This document shows positions 1 to 12,300 of a stretch of 64,000 bases of DNA, in pieces (position 1 is the first letter of the stretch; each line of letters opens with the position of its first letter). This stretch comes from Callaeas wilsoni (lineage: Eukaryota > Chordata > Aves > Passeriformes > Callaeidae): assembly GCA_013398955.1 (NCBI GenBank), contig VWPU01000892.1, forward strand, positions 62,001 to 126,000. The letters are read 5' to 3'. Position numbers and translations under genes: made by a program. Below the pieces are notes generated by a model. The model saw nothing but the letters and a program-made list of their open reading frames with translations. It did no database searches and was not told the DNA's origin.

Positions 1-64
1 CCGCGCCCCCCGCCCCCGCCGGCACGCAGGCGACACGCGGTCACGGGCTGCCACCTGGTGGCCT
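1..64. other. GC-rich left edge of window
   Basis: The first about 60 bases are very rich in C and G with several CpGs, unlike the AT-rich sequence that follows. This may be the edge of a CpG-rich element continuing to the left of the window. It contains the CTCF-type motif listed separately. No coding exon is recognisable. Confidence 0.4.
48..61 (-). promoter_or_regulatory. CTCF-type insulator motif
   Basis: Read on the minus strand the sequence is CCACCAGGTGGCAG, which fits the core CTCF consensus CCASYAGRKGGCRS at every position. It sits at the downstream flank of the desmoglein pair. The match is seen directly; occupancy by CTCF is inference. Confidence 0.5.
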
Positions 65-206
65 CAGGCACCTCTCGCCTCCTCCTCACACCCCTGGGCC
101 TTTCCCTCCAGTTCCAGGGAAAACACTTATTGTTGTTGTTTCTGTTGGTTTGGTTTTGGTTCCGAGGCAGTGGGGCAGGAGCTTTCCTGCACAGAAGGAG
201 GGCCAG

Positions 207-787
207 TGGTATCCTGGGGTGCACCGGGAAGTGTGGCCAGCAGGTTGAGGGAGATGATCTTCCCCCTCCAGTCAGCCCTAGTGAGGCCTCATCTGCAGTG
301 CTGTGCCCAGTTCTGAGCTCCTCTGTACAAAAGAGACAAGGAGCTGCTGGACAGAGTCCAGTGAGGGTCACAAAGATGATGAGGGGTCTGGAGCATCTCT
401 CTTATGAGGAGAGACTGCAGGAGCAGAGCCTGTTTAGTTGAGAGAAGACCGAGAGGGAATCCCATTAATGCATACAAATATCTTAAAGACAGTTGTCAAG
501 AGGATGGTACCAGACCCTTTTCAGTGCCCAGACACGGGACAAGGAGTAATGGCCATAAATCAAAATTCAAGATGTTTCACCTCAGCATGAGGAGGAGCCT
601 CTTTCTACTGAGGGTGGCAGAGCACTGGAACAGGTGCCCGGGGAGGTCATGGAGTATCCCTCTCTGGAGATGTTCAAAACCCACCTGGACACATTCTTGT
701 GTAACCTACTCTAGGTGACCCTGCCTTGGCAAGGAGGTTGGAGTAGATGATCTCCTTTACAACCCTAGCAATTCTGTAATTCCATGA
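207..787 (+). mobile_element. CR1 LINE, 3' portion
   Basis: The sequence follows the avian CR1 3' end closely: the end of ORF2 (TATGAGGAGAGACTGCAGGA, GCAGAGCACTGGAACAGG, ACCCACCTGGACACATTC), then the short 3' untranslated part with TAGGTGACCCTGCCTTGGCA, ending in ATTCTGTAATTCCATGA-like terminal units. It is truncated at its 5' end, as is usual for CR1. The reading frame is broken, so it is a dead copy. Confidence 0.9.
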
Positions 788-3700
788 AGGAAAGATTTAA
801 TGGTTCTGCTTTGTGAAATGTGTTAACGCCTTTGGTGCCTCCTGGGAAGCAGCTGGTCATCTGTTCGTAATAAAGATAACACACCAATTCTCTCCTTTTC
901 TTTTCACTGACACCAGGAAAAATGTCAGCCATTCCTCTGTTGCTGTGATTCAGAAGCTTATCTGTGGTGGCAGACAGAGCCAGATATAGAAGAAAAAATC
1001 CCCCCAAAAAATCATTCTGTTACCAAAGTAAAAAAAAATACAGATTTCCATTTCCCTTCCCTTTGAAAGACTGGATTTCTTTTCTAATGCTCTGCAGACA
1101 AACTTAATGCATTTAGATAGATATTGTCAAACTCCAACTCCTCTAAACAAGAACCCACGCACTCTGCTGGATGAGTAGACGGTACTGTGGAGCATTTCAG
1201 TTCCTGTTGATCCTTTAATCTGGCAGTAGAGCATAGCAGGAAAAGGTAGACGTGGGAGAGCATCAGAGAGGGGTTATCTGAGGGGCAGGGCCTTCCAAAG
1301 GAGGCGCTCTCTGAAATGAACCCTGGTGGTACTAACCGCTGATTTATTTCTGGTACAAATTCCTTCCAGTGCAGCAAACATTCCTCACAGACTATTTCTC
1401 CCTAACACACAGCAGATAATTTTGTAAACTCAGATTGAGCAGTATGTTCAGCACATTCTCTTCCAGAAACAATTTAAAAAATAACAGCTTCTCTCCTTCT
1501 TCCACACTATATTGTGACACATATTGTGTCACATTGTCCTTTTCTGCTAATCTCAAACTTCAGCTGATGCAGTAAGAGAGCCTCAAATTGTGTTTACAGC
1601 AGAACCTCACCGCTTGGAGGCTTTCTACCTCAAGTTATTTTATTGCTCCTCAAACCACATCACATCAAGAATGTTTTTGTTCCATTCATGTGCTTCAAAA
1701 GTATTCTTCTTTTGTCATAGGTCAGAATACTGCTTCTCAATGAAACACCTGAATAAGATATCTGAGAAATAAGTGAAGACATTCTGGGACAGCATCATGT
1801 TCTGCCCTTCCCTTTGGATTTTGCACTGTGAATGTAGTGTCCTGGTTCAGTCTCGTCCACTCCCAGACAACTTGCTGACAGGACAATGTGAGCAGCAGAA
1901 GAGGACTTGACACTTTGCAACTGCTGTTCAGCAATAACTAATACATCCCTGTGTTAGCAACACTGTTCTGGTCATAAACAAAAAGCAGCGCCACAGGAGC
2001 TGTACAAAGAAAATTAACTCTATCCCAGTCAAAACCAGTACAGAGAGATGCAAGACTGCACTACAAGTTATCAGTGTGATTTGTAGAAAGGGGATCACAC
2101 TAAACGGGTGAGATCTTTAGTAAATGATACACTGAAATACCTCTTGTAAGTGTGTTAGTGAGTGTCTTGAAAGTTTATGATTTTTTAGCTGAATGTTCAT
2201 TTAAATATCTCCTCCAAAAGACTTCCTTAATCCTTAAACAGCCAACTATACTTCTATACTGACCTGCATTAATTCACAAGTCAAATTTTACTGTGGCTGC
2301 TTTCCCAGCTCCTGTTACTGTGTTATTGTACTTGTATCTTCTTTTAATTTGACACTGGTTTTCAGAAATTTTCTTGAATTTGAAAGGAGAAGAACACAAC
2401 GGAAAAGGGTGAGGATTTAAAGGCAGCTAAATTTTTTTCTTATTTTAACCCTATCTTTCAAAAAAACCCCAAACCTGTGTGTCTCATGAGTATTTTGAAC
2501 TAATCTTTTGACATAACACAAGCAGAGTGAGCCAGGAAATTTATTGGAGTTTATAATGATGGTTGACTTTATTGAAGTTGTAAGGGAAATTTTCCTGTGA
2601 GAGCAGACCTTGGGCAGTTCCATTCTATCTCCCCTTTCTGTGATAAGAGCATTCTAACTAACATCAGTGGTGCTGTAAGGTCACTCTGTTTGGACTAGCT
2701 TCACATGGTATCAAATATTTAGATGCTCATTAATTCAAAGAACAGGAGTGTGAGAATGACCTTGTGCTCCTTGTTCAGGACACGTCCTTGAGATCTGTTC
2801 CAGCTTGTTTACCTGCTGTAGTCTGGACTTCATCTGCCCCAGGTGACAGCCATTTATCCAAAATGCAGTAAGCTCAACTACTAACCAATTCCATCAGCTC
2901 CACCTGGAAAAGGGTATTGGATGCATTTTTTTACCCCTCTGACACTAAGTGTAATTTGTTTGCTTGCTTGCTTGCTTAAAGAGAAGCCTGAAAAACCTCA
3001 CACAGAACCCTGACTGATATGGTTTGGTTTGTTTGTGTTAGGGAAAAATATTTTATTCCAGTAAGGCAGAGTATAGGGAGTTCCAAATTACCAGGACTAT
3101 GAAAACTCAAATATTGGTATGGATCTGTGTTTCATCTCTCCCACCTCTTTCCCACAAAACCAAGGTAGGATGGATGACAAGGAAACTTTCTCTTAACAGA
3201 TCTATTATTTTAACAGTACCTCGCCTGGGGTTCTAATTCAAAAAGGGTGTAAGAGTCTTTCTGTCTTTTTTGCCAAACTTGCTGGTTACAGAAGTGTAAC
3301 ACAGTATGATAAATAACAAAACAGGGCACACAGGGCAAATCTGCCCATCAGTACTAACTGTGTCACTGACAGGTGTGTGATAGATCAGGTGAGATGCATC
3401 ACCTGGGAGATGCAATTTGGCTCCGTCTAAAAGATGATGCCGTAGGTACATAATTCCTTCTAGCTAGCTGGAAGCTCTGCTTTTAGTCTTATTTTCAAGA
3501 AAGAAGTAATTGGTAATACTTAGGGGAAAAAAAAAAGAATAATAGTAAAGAATTAAATCTGCCTTACGTTAGAGAGGCAGTGCTGGGAGCTTTTTATGAG
3601 GGGAAGAAATCTAGTGAAGCAAGGAAGGCACCAGCTTGACCAGAGTGAGTGGCAAAAGGTGGCTAAGGCACCCAGCTGGGATGGAGGTTGTCCTGGGCTA

Positions 3701-6580
3701 TCACAGCTCTGTCCCTGGTACCCAGCCCAGGGTTTGTGCCCTCCTGTCGCACAGTGCCATGTCACTGCCACTCAGCTACTCCCAGCAGCTCAGTGTCTGC
3801 CACCATCCCACGTCCCACAGCTGCTTCGGTAGGCTGGATTCAAGGCCTGAGTGAGATCCATCAGCTGGTACCAGCACTGTCCACTCAAACTCCTGCTCTC
3901 CCCCAGGGTTTAAACTTTAGCCATGCTCCAAAGATCTTGGATAATCATTAGCCAGGGAATCAATGCTGTTTGTTGTGTAATCATTGTGAGGTGGTATCAC
4001 TGAGTTCTATTTGTTCTAGCAAATAAGAGATAACAGATCTAAGAGAAATAGTCTGATGAAACGTTTGAAAGGTAGGTCAGAAACCAGCTCGGAGCTGAGA
4101 TGAGAAGGCTATAAACCCTCCTGCTTCCCCAGCATCCAGTAGAACAAACTTTGCCATGTGGTTTTCCCCCAGCATGTCCACAGAATCTTCTGGAGGCACT
4201 CCTACCATATGGCCAAAGACACTTTCTGTTATATATTTCAAGAAAATGAGTTTCAGGGCAATTTTAAAACCAGTGCTACCACTCTGTACATGTCAGTATC
4301 TAACAGAAAATCATCAAGTAAGTAGAGGGAACATCTGCACAGTGTGAATGACTTTCTCCCTTGGCTTCCTTAACTAATACAAGGTAACACTGGAAGTTTC
4401 ACCGTTTGGCATGTAAAAAAATTTGCTTAGAATTACATAAAAATAGAAGTTTCAGCTGTGGGGCCCAATGTCATGCTCCTTTTCATTATAGCCTCCATGG
4501 CTCCATGAAGGGGTAGCTGTAAAAATGAGGATAATTTCCCCACATACCGCCCCTCACGCAGTAGGGAACAAGTACCCAGCTCTGCATTTGACTTTTGTCT
4601 GCCAGGGTGCTGAGCAATATGATTTGCTGAGGAGACCTGACCACCTGCAGTGCTGGCTCCTGGGGTGAGGCTATAAGGAGAAACCGGGAGCTGGCGACTG
4701 CAACTGCTTTGTGTAGTTCAAGAGTCACCCTGGCTCCATTGGTGCAGCTGTTTCCTGGCAGTGACTCTCACTAGTCACCCAGAGGGTTGGGGCACTGGGC
4801 ATGGCTTATTGGGCAATCAGGGCCCTGCCTCACATCGTTTTTTTTATTCAGAGACTGCTGCCTATGCAGGGAAAGCAGAACACCATTTCACCTCATCCAG
4901 TCACCTTAATCCATCATTTTGCCTCAGGCAAATGGTGTCCTATTACAACTTGCCATCAAGCCTCTCCAGGATCATGCCAAAAGTCCTTGTCATCCAGTAT
5001 CTCATCTTTGAAGCAGCAGCCACCCCAAAATGCTTGTGGAAGAAGGTTTTTATACCAGGGCGCTCAGCTTTTCCCATGTCTGGAAGGCATTTCTGTGTGT
5101 TCAGTAACCCCCAATGCCTTGCTTCTCCATGCACTTGGGCCTTGAAAAGCTACCTTGAAACTGTGCAAACTCTATGTGTTCTGAAAGCCTGCACAAGCAG
5201 CAGGCAGAGGCCAACCTTCCTGCCCATAAAGTAAGAAGAACAGATGGCTCTCAATGCACTCTGAGCTCACTGGAAGCTCAAAGGCCACCAGGAAGGAGAA
5301 GGGGCAGCAGAGGAGACAGCCAGCACCACCAGCTGCACCACTGCAGTGCATGCTGAAGAAGTGATGCATTTTTGGGATGCCTCAAGGCCATAAATACTTA
5401 CCATCACTCTCCTAGGGATAGCAGCTGATTTACTTAACTTTTTAGAAACTGATTTATTGCTGATAACCCTGACAAACTTTAGGCCTTTGATGGTGGACTA
5501 TGGTCAAATTCCCAGGAAAGTATGGAGCCTGGAAAAGATCGTACTGTCTTGCGAAGTCTAACCTAGCTCCAAGTATACATGGAGGGATGACACAGAAATA
5601 CTTCCTCGTGGGTATGCAGGACACAGGCTGCATCCTTGTTGTGGCAGGCTGGTTCATACTCATGGAGTCCAACATACTTAGCAAGGATTCACAGGTAACA
5701 TAAATCACAGAAGAGCAGCACGGATATAATCCCTGTCATACTGGCATTTCAGCTTAACTGTGCTCTATTATTCTCAGATAAGAAAATTACAGACTTTGCT
5801 TTTCCTTTTGAAGTCACAACAAGGCATCTCTCACAAAGATAAGTGTCTGGGGCTAGTCCCCCTCTCAGAGTTATCTAGTAGTCAGATGCTAACCAGGAAA
5901 TTCCATTAATTTGGGTCTGTACATTCCTCCCACCAGTCACTATCGTTTACAAAACACAGCTCCATTAGAAGTGACTGACTTAATCTGATGGATGTTCTGC
6001 CAGCATTAACACATGCTGATATGCTGATAGCAGCTGAAGCCTTGGTACAAGACTAAATCAAATAATGGAGACTCTCTCTTAACAAATCTATTCAAATAGA
6101 CTCTACAACACAAGCAGATCTGTGAAAGAAGTTTATATACAAACATTACACAGGGAAGTCAGGATTTCTGTGACACTATCCTGACTCCTACATCTTCTTC
6201 TGGATGTTAACAACTGCATGTTTTAACACGTTATAAAACCGAGACTATTTTATGCCATGTTGTCTGGAAGCATACACTGATTAGAAGGGTTTGACTCAAA
6301 GCCCAGTAAATCTATGGAGGGGATGTTGTTCTCTTGCATCAAGTTACTACAGAATTTAGTGCACTTAACTATAAGGCAGAGTAGACATTTTTGTCAGAAT
6401 CTTTAAGTTATAGCAGGACATCAACTTTTTTTACATCTGCATCTTTCAGATATTCCTTGAGGCAGTTTGGGAAATCCCAGTCCTCATTCTATCTTTAAAC
6501 TCTTTATTTACAGTAGGAAAGTCAAGTGTTTTCACTGAGATAGCTGTTTGAATGAAGAATTAAAAAATACAGTATAGTTC
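788..6580. other. Downstream intergenic DNA, nothing recognised
   Basis: This stretch lies beyond the likely end of DSG2. I saw no exon on either strand with both splice signals and a recognisable protein, and no clear repeat apart from a short TTGC tetranucleotide run near 2959-2977. In mammals TTR follows DSG2, but none of its exons is recognisable here, so TTR would lie further left. Confidence 0.5.
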
Positions 6581-7339
6581 TTTATTTTAAGATTGCATAA
6601 ACCCACAAAGATACTCTATTAGAAAGTCAGAAAAGTGGTGACCACATAGAACTGCAAGCTTGCTTAGAAATAAATACAAGTATTTTAAAAATGTAGTGTA
6701 AGAGATTAGATAACCAATAGGTCCAAGCAAGCAGGGAGTCTGATACGTTTGGAAATACTACTCCACTTAATGTAATGGCCCATCTGCCATGGTTGAGCAT
6801 AGCCATGGTTCCTAGTTTATCTACTTATGTTTCTGAAGCAAATTTTACTATTAGTAAAACTAAACACACTGAGAGCATTTCTAGTCAAAGGCAGAACACA
6901 TCAGTGCAAAACAACACTGCAGCTGCAGGAAAACTCCGGCAGATGGAAACAACCTGCAAGTTCTGCAGGTCCACGGGCTTTGCAGTACCTTATGACCAAC
7001 TTGCTGACTTCACAGGTATGAGATAAACATGCTACCAATGCCTCATCTAAAATACTTCTACTCTGAGAAAACATAAGGAGTGTGTGACATTTTTTCCTGT
7101 ATAAAATTAACTTCAGAATGGTCCAAATGGCATACAAATATTTACATGTGCATATATACATACTGCCAAACACTGCAGTACTATCTCCTGCTTTTACTAC
7201 ACTAACTTCAAGGAAAGCCAAGTAAACTCAAACGCTGCAGAGCTAAAGGGAGCTTCCTCTTGTCTTGTCACAGCCAAGGGAAGCTGCCATTACACAGCAC
7301 TATACCAGCCCCTCGAGCTCTGGTACTGAAACTAGTGGA

Positions 7340-7372
<33 letters not shown>

Positions 7373-8310
7373 CAGGCTGATTTCTGTGTCTGTGAGTTCA
7401 CAGACACAATTCCAAATACCTAATTGCACCTGTAAATCAGATCCTACAGATGTCCAAGGGCCATAAGCTTTGCTGACAAAGCCACTGACTGAATCTCTGG
7501 CTCTAAAGCTAAGGTAAGCCTTGGCTGTTTCTCGTAAGTTAAATGAAGTGGAAAATGTACACGATGCAAATGCTTACTTGTCCATGTCAGTGTAGACCCA
7601 CACCAAGTAATGGAACTTTTACATTGAGGTAATGAAAAAATTGCAGTTCTCAGCTTTTTTGCTACTTGCTCTCTTTAACTGCTGTGATAATGTGCAAGTA
7701 TTGATTGCTTAAGTTACAAATTCTGATAACCTGAAATTGTGACATCCCTTCAGGAGATCAACACACCACTGCCCTGGTGACATTCTAGCTTTGGTGACCT
7801 GGGCTTCTCAGGAAGATTTCTTAGCAAGGCTCAGGAGGAGCTACCATGGCCCACAACACAATGACAAACACACAATGAGAAACTGATTCCCCCTTACAGG
7901 AGGACTTCAGATACACTCAACAGCAGTTCAAAAACCTAACTTGTGCTTTGCAGGCTACTATCCATCACTAGATTTGGGACTTTTCTCCTGTTTTCCCATA
8001 ATTATGCAGCTCTGGTTATGTGGCACTGTTGTACTACCTGTAGAATAAAAAACAACAACAAAAATAGCAAACCAGGGGAAAAAAATGTATTTCCCTCATC
8101 TTTCCACTTCAAAAGCATCCCTGCCCATGTAACATAACACCAGATTTCCTTACTTGCTTCCTGGTCATATAATCCATATTTATACAAACGAGTGCAAATG
8201 AGTACATGTCATTCAGGAAGCTCCAGCAACATTGGATCTCATGGAAAAGCCAAGGCAGATGCATGCAGACAGAAGGGTGCTGGACACTGCCGCCCCTGCT
8301 AGGAGCCAGG
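6581..8310 (-). other. DSG2: Probable DSG2 3'UTR
   Basis: The DSG2 stop codon is at 8311-8313, and no further coding sequence follows on the minus strand. Two AATAAA signals occur on the minus strand, at 6581-6586 and 6503-6508, which would give a 3'UTR of about 1.7-1.8 kb. A (TG)n run (plus-strand CA repeat, 7344-7372) lies within it. The end point is inference; cDNA or 3'-end reads would settle it. Confidence 0.35.
7344..7372. repeat. (CA)n microsatellite
   Basis: About 14 CA units without interruption, read as TG on the strand of DSG2, inside its probable 3'UTR. Dinucleotide runs of this length are usually length-polymorphic. Confidence 0.95.
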
Positions 8311-9336
8311 CTATGAGCGAGTGTACTGCACTGTGCTGTATTTGGTGACCCTGGAAGATTTGCTCAGTGTGGCACTGGCAGGAGGTGACCCTTGTAACTC
8401 GGAGCCCATCATGTTAAGTGGGGAGTCTGTGATCAGCGCATGCTCTTGCCTTCCTGAGCTGGCAACTGTTGCCTGTTCAGCTCTGCTCTGCAGCCCGGAG
8501 GCTGTCGCCACCCTTTCGTTCAGCACGGTGCCGCGCTCCTGTGTCGAAGCGGGGAAGCTGAGCGAGCCCTGCTCTGCGGCAGGCACAAGCACCCTCTCTC
8601 GCTCCCTCACCACGACGTACTGGGAGTCAGGAAGATCCTGAACTGTCAGGGTTCCTGGCCCTGCACCCGCCGACTTCACCATCCTCTCTGTAACCACCAC
8701 GTTAGTTCCATGTGGCAAATCAGGGATTTTCACCATACCCTGAATGCTCGATGCAGGTGCCAGCACTCTCTCTGTCACCACTACGTTCTCCTTGAACTGG
8801 GGATCTAAAAAGACGGCAGCAGAGCGGGCAGGAGCCCCCACAGAATAGGATGTTTCCGTCATGGTGACATTGGTCTCCGCGTGGCCTGTGGGAAGGTGCT
8901 GGGCATTGTGCTGCCCAGAATGGGATGATGCAAAGGTTGTTTCTGTGACCACCTCCTCGGACAGGGTGCTTTCTCCTGTGCCACTGCCTGTGTGCATGGG
9001 TGGGATGGACTGGAAATGACTGCCTGAGGCAAAGGCTTGTTCAGAGCTGGAAGCATTTTGCTGATCTAAGAACTGTGACTTTGCTTCACTAAGACCAAAA
9101 CCTGATTCATTCTTGGAGCCACTGTCTTTTATGATGATCTGTCTGCCTATACATATTTCTGCTAGAGTCTTAAACTTGTCTCCTAAATCATCAAGAAAAT
9201 GGTCATCAAGATCCCCCTCAATAAAGCTGCAGCAGCCAACGGAGCCATGAGGGGAGCCTGATTCTCCCTGGGAATAAACCAGGAGACAGTCTTTTGCAGC
9301 TTGCTCCTCATCTTCATCCGCAAAAGAGAAAGCTTT
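8311..9336 (-). CDS. DSG2: DSG2 exon 15: catenin-binding segment, repeat tail, stop
   Basis: 1,026 bases including the TAG stop at 8311-8313. It starts [20 protein letters not shown], the conserved desmoglein catenin-binding block, followed by [19 protein letters not shown] and [12 protein letters not shown]. The rest is the desmoglein repeat domain with VVVTER-type units, ending [13 protein letters not shown]. The acceptor is CTTTCTGCAG after a T-rich tract. Confidence 0.95.
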   Translation of the reverse strand, partial: KAFSFADEDEEQAAKDCLLVYSQGESGSPHGSVGCCSFIEGDLDDHFLDDLGDKFKTLAEICIGRQIIIKDSGSKNESGFGLSEAKSQFLDQQNASSSEQAFASGSHFQSIPPMHTGSGTGESTLSEEVVTETTFASSHSGQHNAQHLPTGHAETNVTMTETSYSVGAPARSAAVFLDPQFKENVVVTERVLAPASSIQGMVKIPDLPHGTNVVVTERMVKSAGAGPGTLTVQDLPDSQYVVVRERERVLVPAAEQGSLSFPASTQERGTVLNERVATASGLQSRAEQATVASSGRQEHALITDSPLNMMGSELQGSPPASATLSKSSRVTKYSTVQYTRS

Positions 9337-12300
9337 CTGCAGAAAGAAAAAAAAAAAGCAAGCAAAAGTTCATTAATGTCAGCTCTAGACTTAGTAATTC
9401 TGAAAAATCAGAAATGCTTGGACAAAAAGGTTGAAATAAAAAATTTAACTGAACCCAGAGAAACTGTCAACCAAGTGAGGGCTGTACCTAACATGTTTTT
9501 TTGCTTTTTTGAAATTAGTCTGAACTTGACAGTACACTTGATGAGAAGAAAAACCTGCGATTAAATTTAAAACCTTGGATTCCATCACCACCTGCTGCTG
9601 TTCCTTCCAGTAAATGTACCATTTGTGATACTGCTCCATATTCACAAAGAAATTGTTTCAATTTTAGTTCAGTGAATGAACTTCACCTCTAACTATGTTT
9701 TTGTGGGAGAATGCCAAGATCATTTCTGAGAGTATCCTAACATTTCAACAAACATTTTCTGAGCACATGCTGACATGTTATCATCTACCATGGCCCTTTT
9801 CACTAGCGCAGCCTACAGGATCACACCCAAGATGCCCAAGAGGAAATAAATCAAAAAGTTAAATGCATTGGTAAAGCATGGATGCATAGTCCATCATGTA
9901 AATTCTCAGGCTCTATGCAGGCCACCTGGCAACAAGGAGTTCTGGCTCATGACTTCTGGCTACAGTGCTTACAGGGTCAGCTCAATCTGAAAGTAGTGTC
10001 TCCCATGGAGCTGCTGTGGTGCTGGCACAAATATCTGTGTATGTGCTTGCACCAGCTCCAGTTCCAAAAGTGAAGACAGCCAAATCCTCTGGGCCTGCTG
10101 AACTAGCTTTACCTAATATGGCTCCTGGCTTGTGCTCAGAACCAGCTTTCTGCCACATCTGAAGTTCTGGACTGCAAATTAGCTCAGGCATCTGTGTAAT
10201 GTGCTATATATCCAGACCCAATTCAACTCTGCGTGTTTATCTGCATCTGATCCTGGAAGCAGGCACGCAACCCAAGATACTGCCACAAAAATCAGCATCT
10301 AAAACTATGTGGCATGGTTACTTGTCTGTTTCCTCACCCCTATAATCTGAGATATTTTAGCCTTCCAGAAGCTGTATGGATACTGAGTATGATTTCCCTC
10401 CTGCAGACTTCATCAGGCAGTTTTGCTTAAAGAATGTTACAAAAGCGGAAGAAAAGCAGATTGCTACTGTTGCATCTGTTCACCCAGAAGACCAGTAGCT
10501 AGCGCACTCTGAGACATACAAGTACCTAAAGCTCAAATCCTTCCCTGGCCTGAGGTGGTGATTCAAATCTGCACAGCTACTCTCATGCAAAACCACATCA
10601 GCTGCCAGCTGTAGGGTGTGAAGACATTTTGTTTGTACAGGTGGTGGCATATGGAAGTCAAACTTTCACAAGGAGCTCACCAGTCAAAGGACTAATGATG
10701 TGCATAGTGCAAAGAGAAATAGCTTCGACAGGTAGGAACAACCTACTGGCCAATGGTTAGTGAAAAAAAAGAGGATTGCAACATGTGCTTCATACACTTT
10801 TGATGAATGGCCCTTTACCCAGGCTGCTGGGTAAACAGACAAGTCAGCACCACTTACTGCATCAGGTACTTTGAACATACAGCCCCACCCACTGGTGTAT
10901 GACATCTTCGGCTTATCTTTCAAAAACCTGCTCCGTGGTAAAGTTTGGAGCTGTGACTCACGATGAGTCACAGGTGCCTCCCTAGAGCCCAGTTTAATGT
11001 GCTTAAGTCCCTGAGATTTAGATCACGCAGCCTTTCTCAGGGCTTCTTCCCGGGCAAGGCGCTCCTTTGCTATTGCTGAATATTCTGGATCTCCTCCCCA
11101 GATACCTTCCTTGAGAGAAAGATCTATTTGTGTGACACCTTGCAAGCACTCAGTGCTACAAGACTGAGCATTGTCACACTCCAAGTCCCGCATGTGTGGC
11201 TAACCCAAAAATCCTTAATGCTCCCAACTCCACATGCACAGTATCAGGACTGTTTATACACACATATCTACTCATCTCTCTTTGTCATAACACGAACGAT
11301 ATTTCACAATGCTAAATGTAAACATCAAAATACTGTTATTTTTGGGTCATATGCTTACGTCGTTGAAGTAGTCTCGTAAGAATTCTTCATTCATGGCTCC
11401 TGCCGCTCCCGCAGCAACTCCTCCTCCAGACACGACTGTCTTGCCGTCTATACCTGCCATGCCTTCAGCTGCTCCGGCTGCCATGGCTCCATAGTCGGCA
11501 GCAGAAAGAAGACGCCTTTGCTCTTCCCATCTTTCCCTGGTAATAGTGCTGTGATGCTGTCCTACGTGAGAGGCAGAGCTGCCTGCTCCTATTACAGTGT
11601 CTTCTCCGCTCATTCCTGCTGCTGCTGCTCCTGCTGTTGTTGCTCCTCTCAAGTTCCCAAGTGCAGTGGGTGGAATGAAGCTTAGCACTGGCTACATAAA
11701 TAAGACAAATTAAGATGTGACATGAAGGCTTTGCTGTCTAGCACATGGAACTCACCAAACCAGCAGTGGGGCTGGGTGGGAACGGGGAGGGTGCTGTCTT
11801 ACGACTTGTTTGAATTTGCACTTATACGTGTTGCTGCAAAGAGTAAAAGGCCTCCTGAAACAGGGCGCAGCTTTCACAAATGTATTGCCAAGAAGGTTCA
11901 TGGAAATGTTTCTATAGATCATTGTTTTCTTGAAACTTAGAGGATTGAAAACGAAAAAAAAAATAAACCAAAAATACGCACCAAAAAAAGGCTTGCAAAA
12001 CTCTAGGGAGCTCAGTTGTTCCAAGAAAAACTGCCCAGTTTTCCTCAGACACGAAGTGGGGAAGTGTGCACTGCCTGCCCCCTCTGTGGTGCTGTCTGGC
12101 CCTTTCTTTTTTCCTGGCAGTTTGGCTTCCCTGTTAATTATCTTTTAACAAGAATTTGGTGTGAACATTTGCCCTAAATCAAAGTCTTTTACCTTCTGTT
12201 TCTGTTATTGTGCCAAAGCATGTCAGTGTCATGCCCTTTTTTTGAAAACCTTGTTTTGTAGTATAACAGCAAAGAGCAAACTTCTCTTGGCATTTGCTGT

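Noticed and set aside
4761..5234. 157-codon plus-strand open frame downstream of DSG2
   Set aside because: No recognisable domain and no supporting splice signals; overlapping open frames occur in other phases of the same stretch, consistent with chance.
788..8310. Search for TTR, the expected downstream neighbour of DSG2
   Set aside because: No transthyretin exon could be recognised on the minus strand; it should lie beyond the left edge if synteny holds.
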